Of a stretch of DNA of 64,000 bases, positions 33,838-45,204 are shown in pieces. The stretch comes from Heterocephalus glaber (Eukaryota > Chordata > Mammalia > Rodentia > Bathyergidae): positions 3,614,678-3,678,677 of the forward strand of contig NW_004624882.1 in NCBI RefSeq assembly GCF_000247695.1, read 5' to 3'. The notes beneath the pieces were generated by a model. It had not been told where the DNA came from and did not search any database. It worked only from the letters and a program-made list of their open reading frames with translations. The stretch's first letter is position 1. Each line of letters opens with the position of its first letter. The position numbers and the translations under genes are program-made.

Positions 33838-33980
33838 AGTAAGAAAATCTCATGTCCTGCTGATTGAAATATAAATTTGAAAAAAGCTTTTGGAAAGCCA
33901 TTGCAATCAGCACAAAGAACTTTAAAAGTGTTTTGACAATGTTTTCACTTGGACTCAATCTTAAAGAAATAACCACAAAG
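33838..33980 (+). mobile_element. Old L1 relic, continuation
   Basis: Continues the sense L1 of 33150-33574 toward its 3' end ('gcttttggaaagccattgc', 'cttaaagaaataaccacaa'). Confidence 0.5.
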
Positions 33981-34060
33981 GGCTGGGAATTTAGCTCCGT
34001 GGTTCCACCGCCTGCCTCGAAAGCGCAAGGTCCCAAGTTCAATCCCCGGTACATAAAAAC
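33981..34060 (+). mobile_element. ID-type SINE
   Basis: 'gggctgggaatttagctccg', 'caaggtcccaagttcaatcc' and 'ccggtac', then an A-rich tail that becomes a short CA repeat. No certain target duplication. Confidence 0.92.
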
Positions 34061-34159
34061 ACACACACAAATACACATCCAATTTGTATTGCAAAATATT
34101 TCATATACTGTACCCCACAGGATTGCATTTGGCTGCATGTAACAGAAACTCTACTATGG

Positions 34160-34345
34160 TGGCTATGGGTGTGGTAGTGCATGCCTGTACTCCCAGCATT
34201 GGGAGGCTGAGGCAGGAGGATCAGAAATTCAAACCCAGACTGGCTAACTTAGCAACTTAGTGAGATGCTATCTCAAAATGAAAAATTGAAAAAGGGCTGA
34301 GGATATAGCTTTGTGCAAAGGCCCCAGGCTCAGTCCCATGAAGAG
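34160..34345 (+). mobile_element. B1-ID dimeric SINE
   Basis: 'gcatgcctgtactcccagca' and 'gaggctgaggcaggaggatc' (B1), the linker 'atctcaaaatgaaaaattg', then 'gggctgaggatatagctttg' and 'ggctcagtccca' (ID). The tail is a GAGA-rich tract to about 34420. Confidence 0.92.
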
Positions 34346-34420
34346 AGTGAGACGAGAGGAGAGGAGAGGAGAGACAGAGGCAGAGATGGGAATGGAGGGA
34401 GGAGGGAAGGGAGAGAGAGT
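34346..34420. repeat. GAGAG-rich low-complexity tract
   Basis: Imperfect GAGAG, GAGGA and GGGA units, almost pure purine. Lies at the 3' end of the dimeric SINE and likely began as its tail. Confidence 0.85.
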
Positions 34421-36599
34421 CCTATATTGGATGAGGAGAGGCTCCTCTCCCAATGTAAGAAGAAGGCAGGCCTAGGCAGTCCCAAACTGAAGCTGCTCTT
34501 AGAGAATGTCATCCATGCAGCTTCTTGCTGTGCCTTTTGTTTTCATGGTCTCAAGTTCCAGGCTGGGAGAAAGAAGACGTTTGAAAGACAAATAGCTACC
34601 CCATGTTATTCAGAAAAAAGATTATGTCTTGGGACTTTGTCTCTCTCTCTCTCATTTTGCCACATGGTCCTTCCTGCCTTTGTAGGAGTCTGGGTAAATG
34701 CATCTGCAAAAGGGTTTAATGCAGCTGCAAATGCAATTGGGATTGTATCAGTCAAAATAAAGGTGCGCCTGGATAGGAGATTGGCAACTCCACAGGTTGG
34801 ACAGGCGCAAGCACGGGCACTTGCTGCCAGACACTCTGCTAAGGGAGGACTTGCTATACCACCCTGGTCTGGAATCCACAGACCATCTCCACTTCATAGC
34901 CAGGGGCTGCACAACTGTGGAGCATCACTGTGCCAAGCGCTCTGTCTTCTAGCTGGCCTGTGTCTGGGCTGAATTAACGGCATCCATTCCAATCTGTGCA
35001 GAACACATCTTCATTCTTTTGACTTCTTAGATCTGTTTAATATCCACATTTCCTACATTGAACATTTATTACCTAAAGCAATAAACTTAAAAACTAAAAA
35101 AAAACACAAAACACTTTTTGAAAAGATGAAGGGCAGTTCCTTCTCTGCAGAGGATCCCCTGGCCTTCGAGGTTGGCTGGACCTTAGTCACCAGCAGTCCA
35201 ACAAGCACATGTTGTGTCATGTCATAGAGTACTTGCCCGTGAGAGAGTAAATTCACAAATGAATAATTGACTCTTTGGATGGATGAAATCTACTGTTTCT
35301 CTGTATATGTATGTGTGTTACAGATGAATAATAAAAAAGATCCAAATTCCAAAGATGAGACCCTGGCTCCAGAAAGAGAGGACCTCTGTTTACTTGGGAT
35401 GTTAATGCTTTTGTCACTATGAGTTGATAGAAATATTTGAAAGTAGTACTTTTTTGGTTTCTAGAGAATCAGGCCTCAGTTCATCCATGCATGCTTTTAA
35501 AGGAGTAACCGTTCCAGAACTCAAGTAATATTTCAGCAGAAAGTAGGAGAGATTTCAGTTGCAATCAAAAATAGTAAATGACTACAAGGGAATACAGCAT
35601 GTCAAAATTGGGTGCAAGCTGATAACTGCTAAACTGGTTTACAAGTTTACTAAAAATGTATTCTTTCTAGTGTCACATAAATGATTGTCATTGTTGTTAG
35701 AGTTGTTTAATTCACTCTCATCAATGCCCCAAATTTGTCAACATTGACTATGGATTGCTCTCTTTCCACAGTGTGTCTCCCTACTCTCAAATTTATCCAT
35801 GTATCATTTCTAATATCTTGCTTAAACAGTACTTTCAAACTTAGCAATTCAGTTTCTAAAATAAGTTGTATTGTAATATGTTTTTACAAATACTAATGTT
35901 CAGGGAAAAGGTAGTGACAGTAGAGCATACTACCTTAATGAACACTAGACTTCTTTTCTGATATTCTGGTCTCTGAAGGACTACATCCTGCTAATCCAGT
36001 GCAGTGATTAAAATATGAATTTATCATTATTATCTTCAATCAGGTATAACCAATTAGGAGACAAATTATATTTATTTTAGTAAAATATGTTTTTTTTTAA
36101 ACTTGCATTTTATGTTGTTAGTGGTTCATTTGTTATTACAAATGCCAAAGAAAGTTCTTATTTTTATATCCCTTATATACTTTAGACACTTTTCATCAAT
36201 TAAATGTTTCCATATAGCCAAACAATAAATCCTTCCCACAAGTAGAAAAAAGAAAATATTCTTTGCCAGGAAGCGTTCTAATTAGCTTCCAATTATCTAA
36301 AAAAAATTAGGTCAACCTTTCTGACAGTTAACTCAGGTTATTGTCCTCTGAGGTCCATTTTGAAATGCCTTTTAATTTTCTTTGCATGTTCATTATAAGA
36401 ATATTATAAACTCCCTGTCTTTAAAATGTTAACTTAAAATCTCATCACAGAATTACCAATATTAATATTTTGGTTTGTAGCTTCTCACAGATTTTTTCCA
36501 ATGTAAGATATAAACATAAAGATTTATCCAAGCAATGCTTATTGAGTGTCAACTAAGAGGCAGGCTATTTCTAGAATGTGGCACCACATTTGCCACTCT
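34421..36599. other. Unique DNA, no supported gene
   Basis: About 2.2 kb. The 34500-34980 part is richer in GC and lies in the longest open frame of the window (34313-34972, 219 codons). That frame begins inside a SINE and shows no domain, so I do not call it a gene. The remainder is AT-rich and unassigned. Confidence 0.5.
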
Positions 36600-36694
36600 G
36601 CCGATTTAGCATTTACTGTCATTTAAATGTTCTTAGATGTCAATAAATTTGGATCTGCTCTCTCACTTTAATTGCTGCATAATTACGAAAAACT
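36600..36694 (-). mobile_element. Old L1 3' end fragment, cut by MLT1
   Basis: 'ctcactttaattgctgcata' is an antisense L1M 3' landmark. The relic seems to resume at about 37370, on the far side of the MLT1. Confidence 0.4.
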
Positions 36695-37212
36695 GAACTT
36701 TCCAAAATGGTGACAGCAAACTTTCCATCCACTCTCCACATTTTTTTTAACGTTGCCCTTCCCTACCATGAGGCAGGGTCTCTGTCCCCTTACCTTGAAC
36801 CTGAGTGAAGTTTTATGATTGCTTCAATCTGGCGACTGATACCATGTGACTTTGAAGAGAGACTGTAAAAGGTGATTTGGCTTCTGCCTAACCCTCTCTT
36901 GAGACTCTCACCCTTGGAACTGAGCCAGCATGTTGTGGAAAAGCAAAAGCCACACGGAGAAGATGTGTGTAGCTGTGCAGGCTGACCGTCCAAGATGAGG
37001 TCTGAGACAACAGCTAGCATCAACTGTCAACGTGTGATGAGCAAATCTTCAGTGTCTGACTTCCAAGTCACGGCAGCCAATGGCAAATAGTCCCGAGGCA
37101 GCAATACCCACTGAAGTCCTCCAAAATTGTACATTTGTGAGCACAGCGCATGTGGCTTAAGTCACTAAGTGGCCAGGTGGTTTGTTACACAGCAGTAAAC
37201 AATAGGCAGAGC
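36695..37212 (+). mobile_element. MLT1 solo LTR (ERVL-MaLR)
   Basis: In sense orientation, it starts near 36706 and includes 'ctctcttgagactctcaccc', 'gccaatggcaaatag' and the terminal 'gtttgttacacagcagtaaa' near 37180-37198. Diverged but ordered along its length. Confidence 0.7.
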
Positions 37213-37249
37213 AAAATGCCTTTGAATAACTGTGCCACAAGTTTTGTAA

Positions 37250-37368
37250 CCAATTCTTTTTTTTTTTTTAAGAGTAGGAAAGTTTATTGAGGAGTAGAAA
37301 TGGGGAATAAGAATAGCTCCTGAGAGACAGGAGGGGTCCCGAGTGGGTTGCCCTATAGCCAATTCTTT
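37250..37368 (-). mobile_element. Short poly(A)-tailed retroposed 3' end
   Basis: A T-run at 37257-37269 is followed by an antisense polyadenylation signal (aataaa on the minus strand, 37283-37288) and about 75 bases of sequence. The flank ccaattcttt occurs at 37250-37259 and 37359-37368. This is a processed, heavily 5'-truncated transcript end copied by L1 machinery. The signal and the sequence around it resemble the end of an LTR transcript, but the source is not identified. Confidence 0.75.
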
Positions 37369-37369
37369 A

Positions 37370-37510
37370 TTTTTAGATGAACATCACTTTTACATACATC
37401 TTTGAACGCAATAACATGGGTAACATCATTCCCTCAATATTAATTTCCTAGAAGTGCAGGTCAAAGGATATGCAAATTTTAAGGGACTTTGGTGTGACTT
37501 TCGGCACTTG
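37370..37510 (-). mobile_element. Old L1 3' end fragment
   Basis: 'atttcctagaagtgcaggtc' and 'aaaggatatgcaaatttta' are antisense L1M 3' landmarks. Likely the continuation of the piece ending at 36694. Confidence 0.5.
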
Positions 37511-38217
37511 ATTGATTTAGTTTAGCAGCTCACAAATACATATGGTTAGAAACAGTTACACCTAAAACGCTTTGGCAAAATCAATCACTATAAACTCAGT
37601 TACTGAAAAGGAATAGGATCTCTGAGTATAGGAAAACCACTGATAGTTCTATGATAAAGAAGTTCTAACTTTTAAGTCCAAGGTGATACATTCAAATATT
37701 CAAAATAAAACAAGTGATCACATAAATATGAATTTCAGAGATAAGTGTATTACTTAAATCTGATTCTAAGTTTGTCACATACAATCCCCAGACGAATCTC
37801 AAATATACCGGGTCACTTATACCATTCTTCATAGTATAGTAAACTTTATGGATGAATTACAGCTGCTAGACTTAAAGATATCTTCAAGTCTACAAATAAT
37901 TCTACTGCAATCTGAAGACATTATGCTAAGCAGGGCTTTCCCTCTAAATCAATATCATCAGATGACCAGAGGCAGCGTCCTCACCAGTTGTGGAGAATAG
38001 CTGAGAGCTGAGGTATGATTATTATCTAAAAATGGTAAGCATAGAAAAGGTGAAAGGCAATGTTTTGTAATAAGTACTGTAAATTTTGCAAGTACCACAG
38101 TTCTTCTAATCTCAATCCTTTCCTAATTACATGTGTGTATTACCTATCACTTTCCCATATAATAATATTAGTAATACTAACATCATAAGTGTGTGTAGTC
38201 ATTTATAACATGCTTGC
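37511..38217. other. Unique AT-rich DNA
   Basis: No recognised repeat, RNA gene or credible open frame. Confidence 0.5.
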
Positions 38218-38375
38218 CCACTCATTTTCATTGTTTCATTTAAGCTTCATAACAAAACTAAGGGGTTAGCACTATTGTCACTACTTGATAGATGAGGAAA
38301 GCAAGCCCAAGGAAGCAAAGTAATCAGGCAGGGACAGCCAGAAATTGAACACAAGTGCTGTATTATAACCTCAAC
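38218..38375 (+). repeat. MIR SINE
   Basis: 'catttaagcttcataacaaa', 'gatagatgaggaaagcaag' and 'gccagaaattgaacacaagt' follow the MIR order. Confidence 0.75.
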
Positions 38376-38466
38376 TTGAACCCTTTAAACTAGAAACCAG
38401 AGAAGTCTCCCCTGTCCTTTAGGTTTGTCGCTTGGATTATGGTAAAACTCTCGTTACACAGTGATC

Positions 38467-38662
38467 AGGAAATGATTTCTGTAAAGGGCCAGATGGTGAC
38501 CACTCAGATTCATGGCCCCTGCAGTCCACTATGCAACCACTCAACTCTGCCACGGTGGTACCAAAGCAGCCAGGGACAATATGCAAATGAGTGGGTGTGG
38601 CTGCATTGCCATATGTTTTTATTGACAAAAGCAGGCAGAGGGCCATAGTTTGTCAAGCCCTG
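38467..38662 (+). mobile_element. Non-autonomous hAT-Charlie (MER1-group) element
   Basis: 'ttctgtaaagggccagatgg', 'aaccactcaactctgccacg', 'aatgagtgggtgtggctgca' and 'catagtttgtcaagccctg' follow the same consensus as 32805-33014, in the same orientation. It is nearly complete. Confidence 0.85.
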
Positions 38663-38734
38663 ACATAAGAAGATGAGCAAAACACAGGGGACTGTCATGT
38701 CTATTTCTGCCCTTCCCAATCCCCACCTCTTTCA

Positions 38735-39242
38735 TTCTCTCCCCCTACAATAACTATTTCTATTAGATTTGTGTTTATCTTCTCAGAGTTTCTTTCTTTT
38801 CTTTTTTTCTTCCTTTGTCTCAGTCCCACACTCCTCTTCAGCACTTTGTATTCATTCCTGGGCATCTGTGCATGTTAGAATGTAGAGATCTGATAGTCTC
38901 TCCTTTTGCCTGTCCTGTAGTATTTTACCAGGTAGATATGCCACAGGTCATCAATTTACTGCTGGGCATTGGTATGGTTTCCATTCTTGAGTATGTGACA
39001 TTTTCTGCTCGTCTGGGCAATTGTGTGCAATAGGTACCTAGAAGCAGGTGATTGCTAGGCAGAAAGGTCCATGCATCTGTAAATTTGTTCCAGATTGTCA
39101 AATTCCCTCTTTATTGGTAGTAGTGTAATGTACTCACACCATGACCTATGAGAGTGTCCTTTCCCCTGGCCTCGTCAATGGTGAATGGGGCCCACCTTGG
39201 GTTTTAGTCCACTCAGTTGGATGAGAAATGATACCTCGGCGT

Positions 39243-39279
<37 letters not shown>

Positions 39280-39560
39280 GTTAGGTGCAGTTTTAATTTG
39301 TACTGATTTTATTGCAAGTAAGAAAGAACACCTTTTAGAATATTTAAGGGCTCCTTTAATGTCTCCTTTTATTTCATAACTTTTGTCTGCTTTCTCCTGG
39401 GCAATAGCTTTTTCTCTTTTCAAAGTTTAAGCACTTATCACATATGAAAGAGAACTGTGCTCTGTTCTGAGGATTTGTCATTTCTTTTGACTAATGTTGG
39501 TTTTTTCCATGAGAGCGTTTTTGAACTTTTATGTAGATAGGTTTATTGATCATAGATAGA
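38735..39560 (-). mobile_element. Old L1, 3' end and ORF2 C-terminus, split by poly(T)
   Basis: Plus strand is antisense L1: 'gtacctagaagcaggtgatt' near 39035, 'ttttagtccactcagttgga' near 39200, then, after the T-run, 'gcagttttaatttgtactga', 'tttgtctgctttctcctgg' and 'ttttgacta' with 'tttatgtagat' near 39530. The match on both sides of the T-run shows it is one element. The frame 39175-39423 on the minus strand lies within it and is not a gene. Confidence 0.75.
39246..39283 (-). repeat. Poly(T) of more than 30 bases inside L1, possible tail-only insertion
   Basis: An uninterrupted T-run from about 39246 to 39278 followed by 'ggttag'. The sequences before and after (ggcgtag and ggtgcag, each followed by tttt) resemble a mutated target duplication. 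Confidence 0.6.
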
Positions 39561-39660
39561 TATAGATATAGACACAAATATAGATAAATACTTAGGTAAA
39601 AACAAGATAGATATATAGATACAGATAGATTATATAGATTATATAGATTACTTTGTATGC
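39534..39660. repeat. Degenerate GATA/TAGA microsatellite
   Basis: Imperfect TAGA, GATA and ATAT units with interruptions. It begins where the L1 homology ends. Confidence 0.85.
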
Positions 39661-40096
39661 TGTACTTTTATTTTATTCCTTGTAATTAATGAAGTCACAG
39701 GGAGGATCTAGTCTCTGGAGCTGGGGATCCCTGACGCTCAGGAGCCAGGTCTCCTCACAGGGCTTGGGCTGGCACACGCCCACCTTCCTTTACCTGCCAT
39801 TGCCTTACCAGCTCCACTTGCAATCTGCCTAGACAAACAGCAAAAGTTGTTTTGGGGTGTTTCATTTTCCTTCACATTTTGGACCAAAGTTTTATTTCTG
39901 TTGCTTGCCTGCCTCTGATCCTGGGGCCCAGGCGGTGGGACCAGCATCCAGCCCTCTGCACCCTCCACCACCCTCTGGGCAGCCCAGCAGCAGCAGGCAG
40001 GGGTCTCCTCAGATCCTGAGTCCACAGTGGAGTGTAGCAAGGGTGTAAATATTTGTGATTTTTTTTATGCCTGCTGTCAGACATGGAGGCAGCACG

Positions 40097-40309
40097 TCAA
40101 AGTTGTTTACATTCGTCCTGCCCTGGGAGGGGTCCACAGGGCGTCCACTCCTTGACCCTCTCCTTAGCACTCGGAGGGCCACGTTGGCCACTAAGCTGGA
40201 GGTGCTGGGCACCTGCAGGATTGTCACTCTCGGGCACTTCTGAGCCCTCAGATACATCGTCTTCGTCATCTTCATTGTCTTCATCTTCTTCCTCTTCTTT
40301 CTCAAGCAC
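40097..40309 (-). other. Acidic open frame, possible degenerate retrocopy or exon (uncertain)
   Basis: A 71-codon frame (with stop) on the minus strand begins MLEKEEEEDEDNEDDEDD, followed by Ser, Pro and Gly-rich sequence ending GQDECKQL. The acidic run comes from a GAA/GAT-type low-complexity stretch at 40256-40306, whose other frame is Lys/Met-rich and also open, so chance is possible. On the same strand a pyrimidine run with CAG (about 40536-40545) resembles a splice acceptor and an aataaa lies at about 39893-39898. I do not recognise the protein. No poly(A) tail or target duplication was found, so a retrocopy is unproven. Confidence 0.25.
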
Positions 40310-40729
40310 TCGTGACAGATGTATATTTTGATAACGGCAGTTACAGGCTCAGTTGCACACAGCAAGCCTTGGCCACGCATTCCATTTGCCCATCCAGATG
40401 GCTTGTAATGGGAAGAACTGATTAAAACTGTTTTATAACAAACTCGGGCCTTTCCTTTAGACCTTTCTTGCTGTTCACATTGTAGAAGGCAGCCAGCCAG
40501 TCTCTACCTGGACTTTGAATAAATTTCTATGTCCTGCAAAAAAAAGTATACATATATATAGTAGGTTTATATATAGATGCATCTGGAATTTTACTCTCCT
40601 TGTGCTGAACATCTGAGATAAAGATTAGATGAAAAGAATAGAGCCAAGGATGAGAGTCATAAAGATATAGAGCTTTTATTTGCAAGGAAGTTTGCATCAG
40701 AAGTTCAAATGGATTTACCAAGTATTATT

Positions 40730-43700
40730 TTAAGTGGTAAGACTGGTAGCACATACCAGTACAGAGAACAACTATGACATGAAATAGAGCAAATATATTA
40801 CTTGATAATGAGGTGAAGTAAAATCTTTTAGCATCTAGCAAAATATTAAATTAAGGAGTTTCAGTAAGTTTGAAAGCCTTTACACAGATATTTTAAATAG
40901 CTTTGCAGTTGTTGACATATAATTTTACTGAACAGCTCTTCAATTGCATATCACAGATATTAGTATTAGTGTACAAGTGTTGAATGGCGATACAAAAAAC
41001 AAAATCATACAAAAAGTAAAATACTCCTTTTGGAGGTTATCATTCCGCTGTCAGGTTATACACTTCTAAAATATTGACTTCTGCAATTTTACAGTTTTGT
41101 CTAAATTCTCTTCACAGTCCATTCATCTCTCATCCTACTTCCATTTCCCCCAGCAAAGGGGAATCAGAAAATTGAAGTTAGGAAGGACAGAGAAGTTATA
41201 GCATTTGCTATGTACCCCAGGCTTATTTTTGCTATTGAGATTGCGCTGTCACCAAGCAGAGGAAATTTTTGCTGAGAGGAGAGACAGGATGGGGGCCTGA
41301 GGTGGGGGCACAGCCAGAACTGTGATGTCACAGAATGCTTTGTCTCTTGGGAAGCTCATCCATCAAACCGTCACCTCTGATTCTATGCAAGGTCATGAGG
41401 GAAAGAGGCGGCATGCCCCAGCTGGGCATCTGAAGTGTTAGTACGCAGAGGGGCTGATACTATGAATGCGATTCATATTGTTTCAAAGGCCCAGTGGCAT
41501 GCTGCCGAAAACAGGCGCAAGCACAGCCGGCCCCTCAGAAATAATGACTCCAAGGCAAACAGCCCTCATTTCGAAATGTAGAACTGTGCCATGTGCTTGT
41601 CTCTGCTGTGATTTATTCATTTCTGCTTTTAAATGATGTAGTACAAAGGTAAGCCTTCTTTTTACAGACTGGAAGGGAAAGGGAAGAATTCCACATTGCA
41701 TATAGTCTATCAGAAATAGATGTAAGATATTTGTCGTAAGTTAGAAGGAGATTTGGATTTATAAAGTGTGGATATGATTTTGAAATGGAAATGTGACTCC
41801 TGTCCTGGGAAGATAAGGTTAACTTTAAAAGGTAAGGTAACCTGTTTTTTAAAAAGTCATCACGCCTTATAATTTAGCAATGAGATTTCGTTTTATTTGC
41901 CATTTTAAAGATGGGTTTTTCAAATGAATTTTTGTAAAAATAGTAATCCTCAGTATCTTTGGTAGTGCAGATAGATGCATGTTTCCGTGTTTGATTTTCC
42001 ACTTTTTCTTGCGGTTTCAGTGCATTGCCAGTTTGGAGAAGAAATTAGAAACAATTGGCTGTTGTGTTTTGTCAGGGGGTCCAAAAGGGCAAGGTGAATG
42101 TGGGCAGCTTCTAGCTGATTGCTACATAACTCGAGTCTTTCTGATCTGAGAGGAAGTGAGAGCTGAGGGGCGTCACACTCAGTGCAGCTCTAAGCTGCAC
42201 CCTGTGCACCCTGAGAGACACTGAGGTGTGGGGAGGGCACAGGAGGGAGCCAACTCCTGCTGCGTGCCTGGTCACTGCCTGGCCTGTCCCTGCACTCCCT
42301 CCTACTTTGTTTTCTAGGCGGTGGAGAGTCCAGAGGGCCGGTTCGAAGCCTCTCTGAGGATTGGCCTGGAGGGAATTAACACCAGCCAGCGTCCTCCTTG
42401 TGCTTGCTCCCCTCCCGCTCCCCAGGAGGAGTGCTTCTGCAGAAGTCATTTGGTGTTTGTGCCGCTTTTCCTTGTGAGAGGATTAGAGAATAGGAGTGCT
42501 TTGTGAGAAAAATCCTGGGAGAGGTTGCTGGGAAGAGCAAACAGAGCGAAGGCTGACTTCAGCTCCCCTAGTGCCCTCTGTCAAGTGGCCCTGAGAACCC
42601 AGGGGCCTGGCCTTGAGCAGCTCAGCCGGGGTTTTCTTCAGCTGCATTGGACCAAGCGGTAAGACTACTCTCCCCTACTGCTCTGGGATACTACTGCCAT
42701 TGCCTTTTGAAGTGCTAGGTCGGAGGGAAGGGAAGGGACGTTGGTCAGCGATTCTGGGGACATCCTGCATTGTCTCTGCCTAGTGTATGGGAAAGGGGCT
42801 GTTTCTGGCACACAAACAAGGTTCTGTTTATGGTAGCTGCAGAACAATTTTACTTTTCCCATACTTGATTAGCATTCCTCTGAGCAACGGGCTAAAACAA
42901 AATGCATACACATGCACAGGCTAGGCCCCATATTGAATGCACTTATCTAGATGATAATCACATTCTAAAGCATTTGGATCTAAATTTCATCAGTTTGGGG
43001 GTACAAGTGCATAGAGGTGGGAGAGAAGTCAGGCCTTTCTGGAAAATGCCCAGTCATCTGTTTCCTGGGAGAAGGTATTTTCCCCTCACATGTTTCACCT
43101 GTTTTGTAACCATCCACTGCTGGTAAGCCCAACAGTCCCGAGAGTGATTTCCAGACCACGTAAGAGCAGGGGGAGTGTTCCGCCTGAAATGAGGAAAGTG
43201 GAATTTGGAGTTAGTCGTGAAGAAGTTTATAGCCTGCATTTCTTATGCGGCGAGTGTTCTCATCAGAAAGAAATGAGGATCCTGTCCCAGAACCAAAAAG
43301 AATAGGTAGCACACAGTTCCTTCCACCTTTACAGAGCATCAGCTCGCTCCTACAGCCTGACTTGGCAAGTGTTGTTTCTCGTGCGCTCATTCCATTCCGT
43401 CATTCTTAGGATCGACTTCGGTGTTTGTGTGAAGATAGATAGTATGCATATCATTTGTATGTGAGCGCGCGCACACACACACATCCTATGTGTCCGTTTA
43501 TTATTTCTCGGGAAACTTGAACCTGAGTACTTTAGAAACATGTTAATTCCATCTGAGGCAAATTACCCCCAAAGCAAGCTACAAATGTTCCGAGGGTGCT
43601 TTCAGAGGTAGGGGTGTGGGGAGCGGGGAACAGTGGCAGGGCATCGAGGGCTGGGCTGCTGATTCTGTGGTGGACAAGTCCCGAAGCCTCTCCTAGTAGC

Positions 43701-45200
43701 CGTGAACCAAATTCCTGAAAACCAGCCCGTCCCTCTCCCATCTCCAGACGGGTGATCATCACTGCTGTTGTCCTGAGAAAGTTTGGGTGCCGTCTAATTT
43801 AGGGAGTTCTCAGCACTTTACCCTCCTCACTAGAATAAAACTAAAACCCTCACTCTCTGCAAAGTTCCCGTGGCAGTTGCTGCCTTTCTAATCACAACAT
43901 ATGGCAAACAATACACTTATTACCATTCCAGCTGAATCTGCCCATCAGAAAAACAGCGATCAAGTAACAAGATTCAACACTAATTATCCAGGTCCATAAT
44001 TTTGACTGCAAAATTGAAACTAGGTCAATAGAATTTTTCTTCTTATTTCTGGAGTCTTAAGATGACCTGATTATTAAGATATTTTAAAGTGTGTGCCAGT
44101 TACTTAATTGGTAAAAATCAGTTGTTTTAAAAAAAACTATAGAACTATATCTAACTATTTAAATAAATTTCTTTGAATGCATAGTAATATGAAAACCTTT
44201 ACTAACACTTTCTTTCTTTAAAATAAATTCATTATTTGCCTAACATATCTTTCATCAAAAAAGGAAAGTCAATTCTCTTTCAACTTCAGTTTTTCATTCT
44301 TCTACCAACTGAAAATGCTAATTCAACCAAATGGTTTCATCTTCGCCTTGAATTGTTTACAGAAGGCTGGCAGTTAATTTGGGGGTCCTGAGTGTGAGAT
44401 AACAGTTAATCAATTTATCTATGGACTGTGAGGACCCCTGGGAGGCTTTCAGGTTTTGATCAATGCCAGTCACTATTCTCTGCCCCATGCTCATTCCTGT
44501 TTCAAAGTCTATTCACCTTCATAATGTTTGAGCCTGAGAACATGGAGTTTATTAGAATTGATTTTCTTTCCAGGTTGATATTTTAAAATACTTTTTCCAG
44601 TCATTCTTCACTAGGGCTTTCTGAGATTCTCATTCCTCTGGCTTGTATTTATCGAGTGCCTGGGTTTCCTAGGCCCAGCGTGCACTTGCTGTGAGAGATG
44701 AAGACTTTGTTTTGGTGAGGCTGTCTGCAGAGGCAGCCAAAGCTGCAAGGGAGAGACCAACTTTTGCGGTTCTTGCAATCATTTGCCTGCTCAGGTGGCT
44801 CAATTGCAAACGTGCTTTCAGCAACAACAGAAAATGTTAATTCTCCTGAATTGTTGATATATTAAAATATCTTACTGGCTATTTAGAACCTGAGTGCTGA
44901 GTTAATCAATAATCCTATCACATTGCACACGACCCTCTGTGGGTTCCTCTCGTTGCTGGGCATTTAAATAATTCAAAAGAAAAGTTTCTCCTGAATTAAT
45001 CTGACAATCGCACAAATTGGAAAAGTATAGACCTAAACCTTACAGCAAGCTTAATCTTTATAGCTAATAAATATTATTCTTTCTTATTTTGTGATATACT
45101 AATTTTTCCTGTTAGACAATTTTGTTAAATGTTATGCCATATCACAATTGTATATTCTTTGCAATAATGTCAATAAGAAAAAGGAACCATGGGAAAGAAA
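40730..45200. other. Repeat-poor block, candidate non-coding regulatory region
   Basis: About 4.5 kb without a recognised SINE, L1, LTR or DNA transposon, and relatively rich in GC between 41230 and 43800. It contains short AT-rich, homeobox-like motifs ('ttaatcaatttatc' near 44408 and 'gttaatcaataatcc' near 44901). All open frames are below 115 codons and lack domains. Low repeat density of this kind is common around conserved enhancers, but conservation cannot be seen from one sequence. Confidence 0.35.
43465..43484. repeat. Alternating purine-pyrimidine tract (GC)4(AC)5AT
   Basis: Twenty bases of strict purine-pyrimidine alternation, the composition most prone to Z-DNA. Confidence 0.9.
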
Positions 45201-45204
45201 TTGA

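Noticed and set aside
39175..39423. Apparent processed pseudogene with a long poly(A) on the minus strand
   Set aside because: Sequence on both sides of the T-run matches an antisense L1 ORF2 in continuous order, so the frame is L1 relic and the T-run is an interruption.
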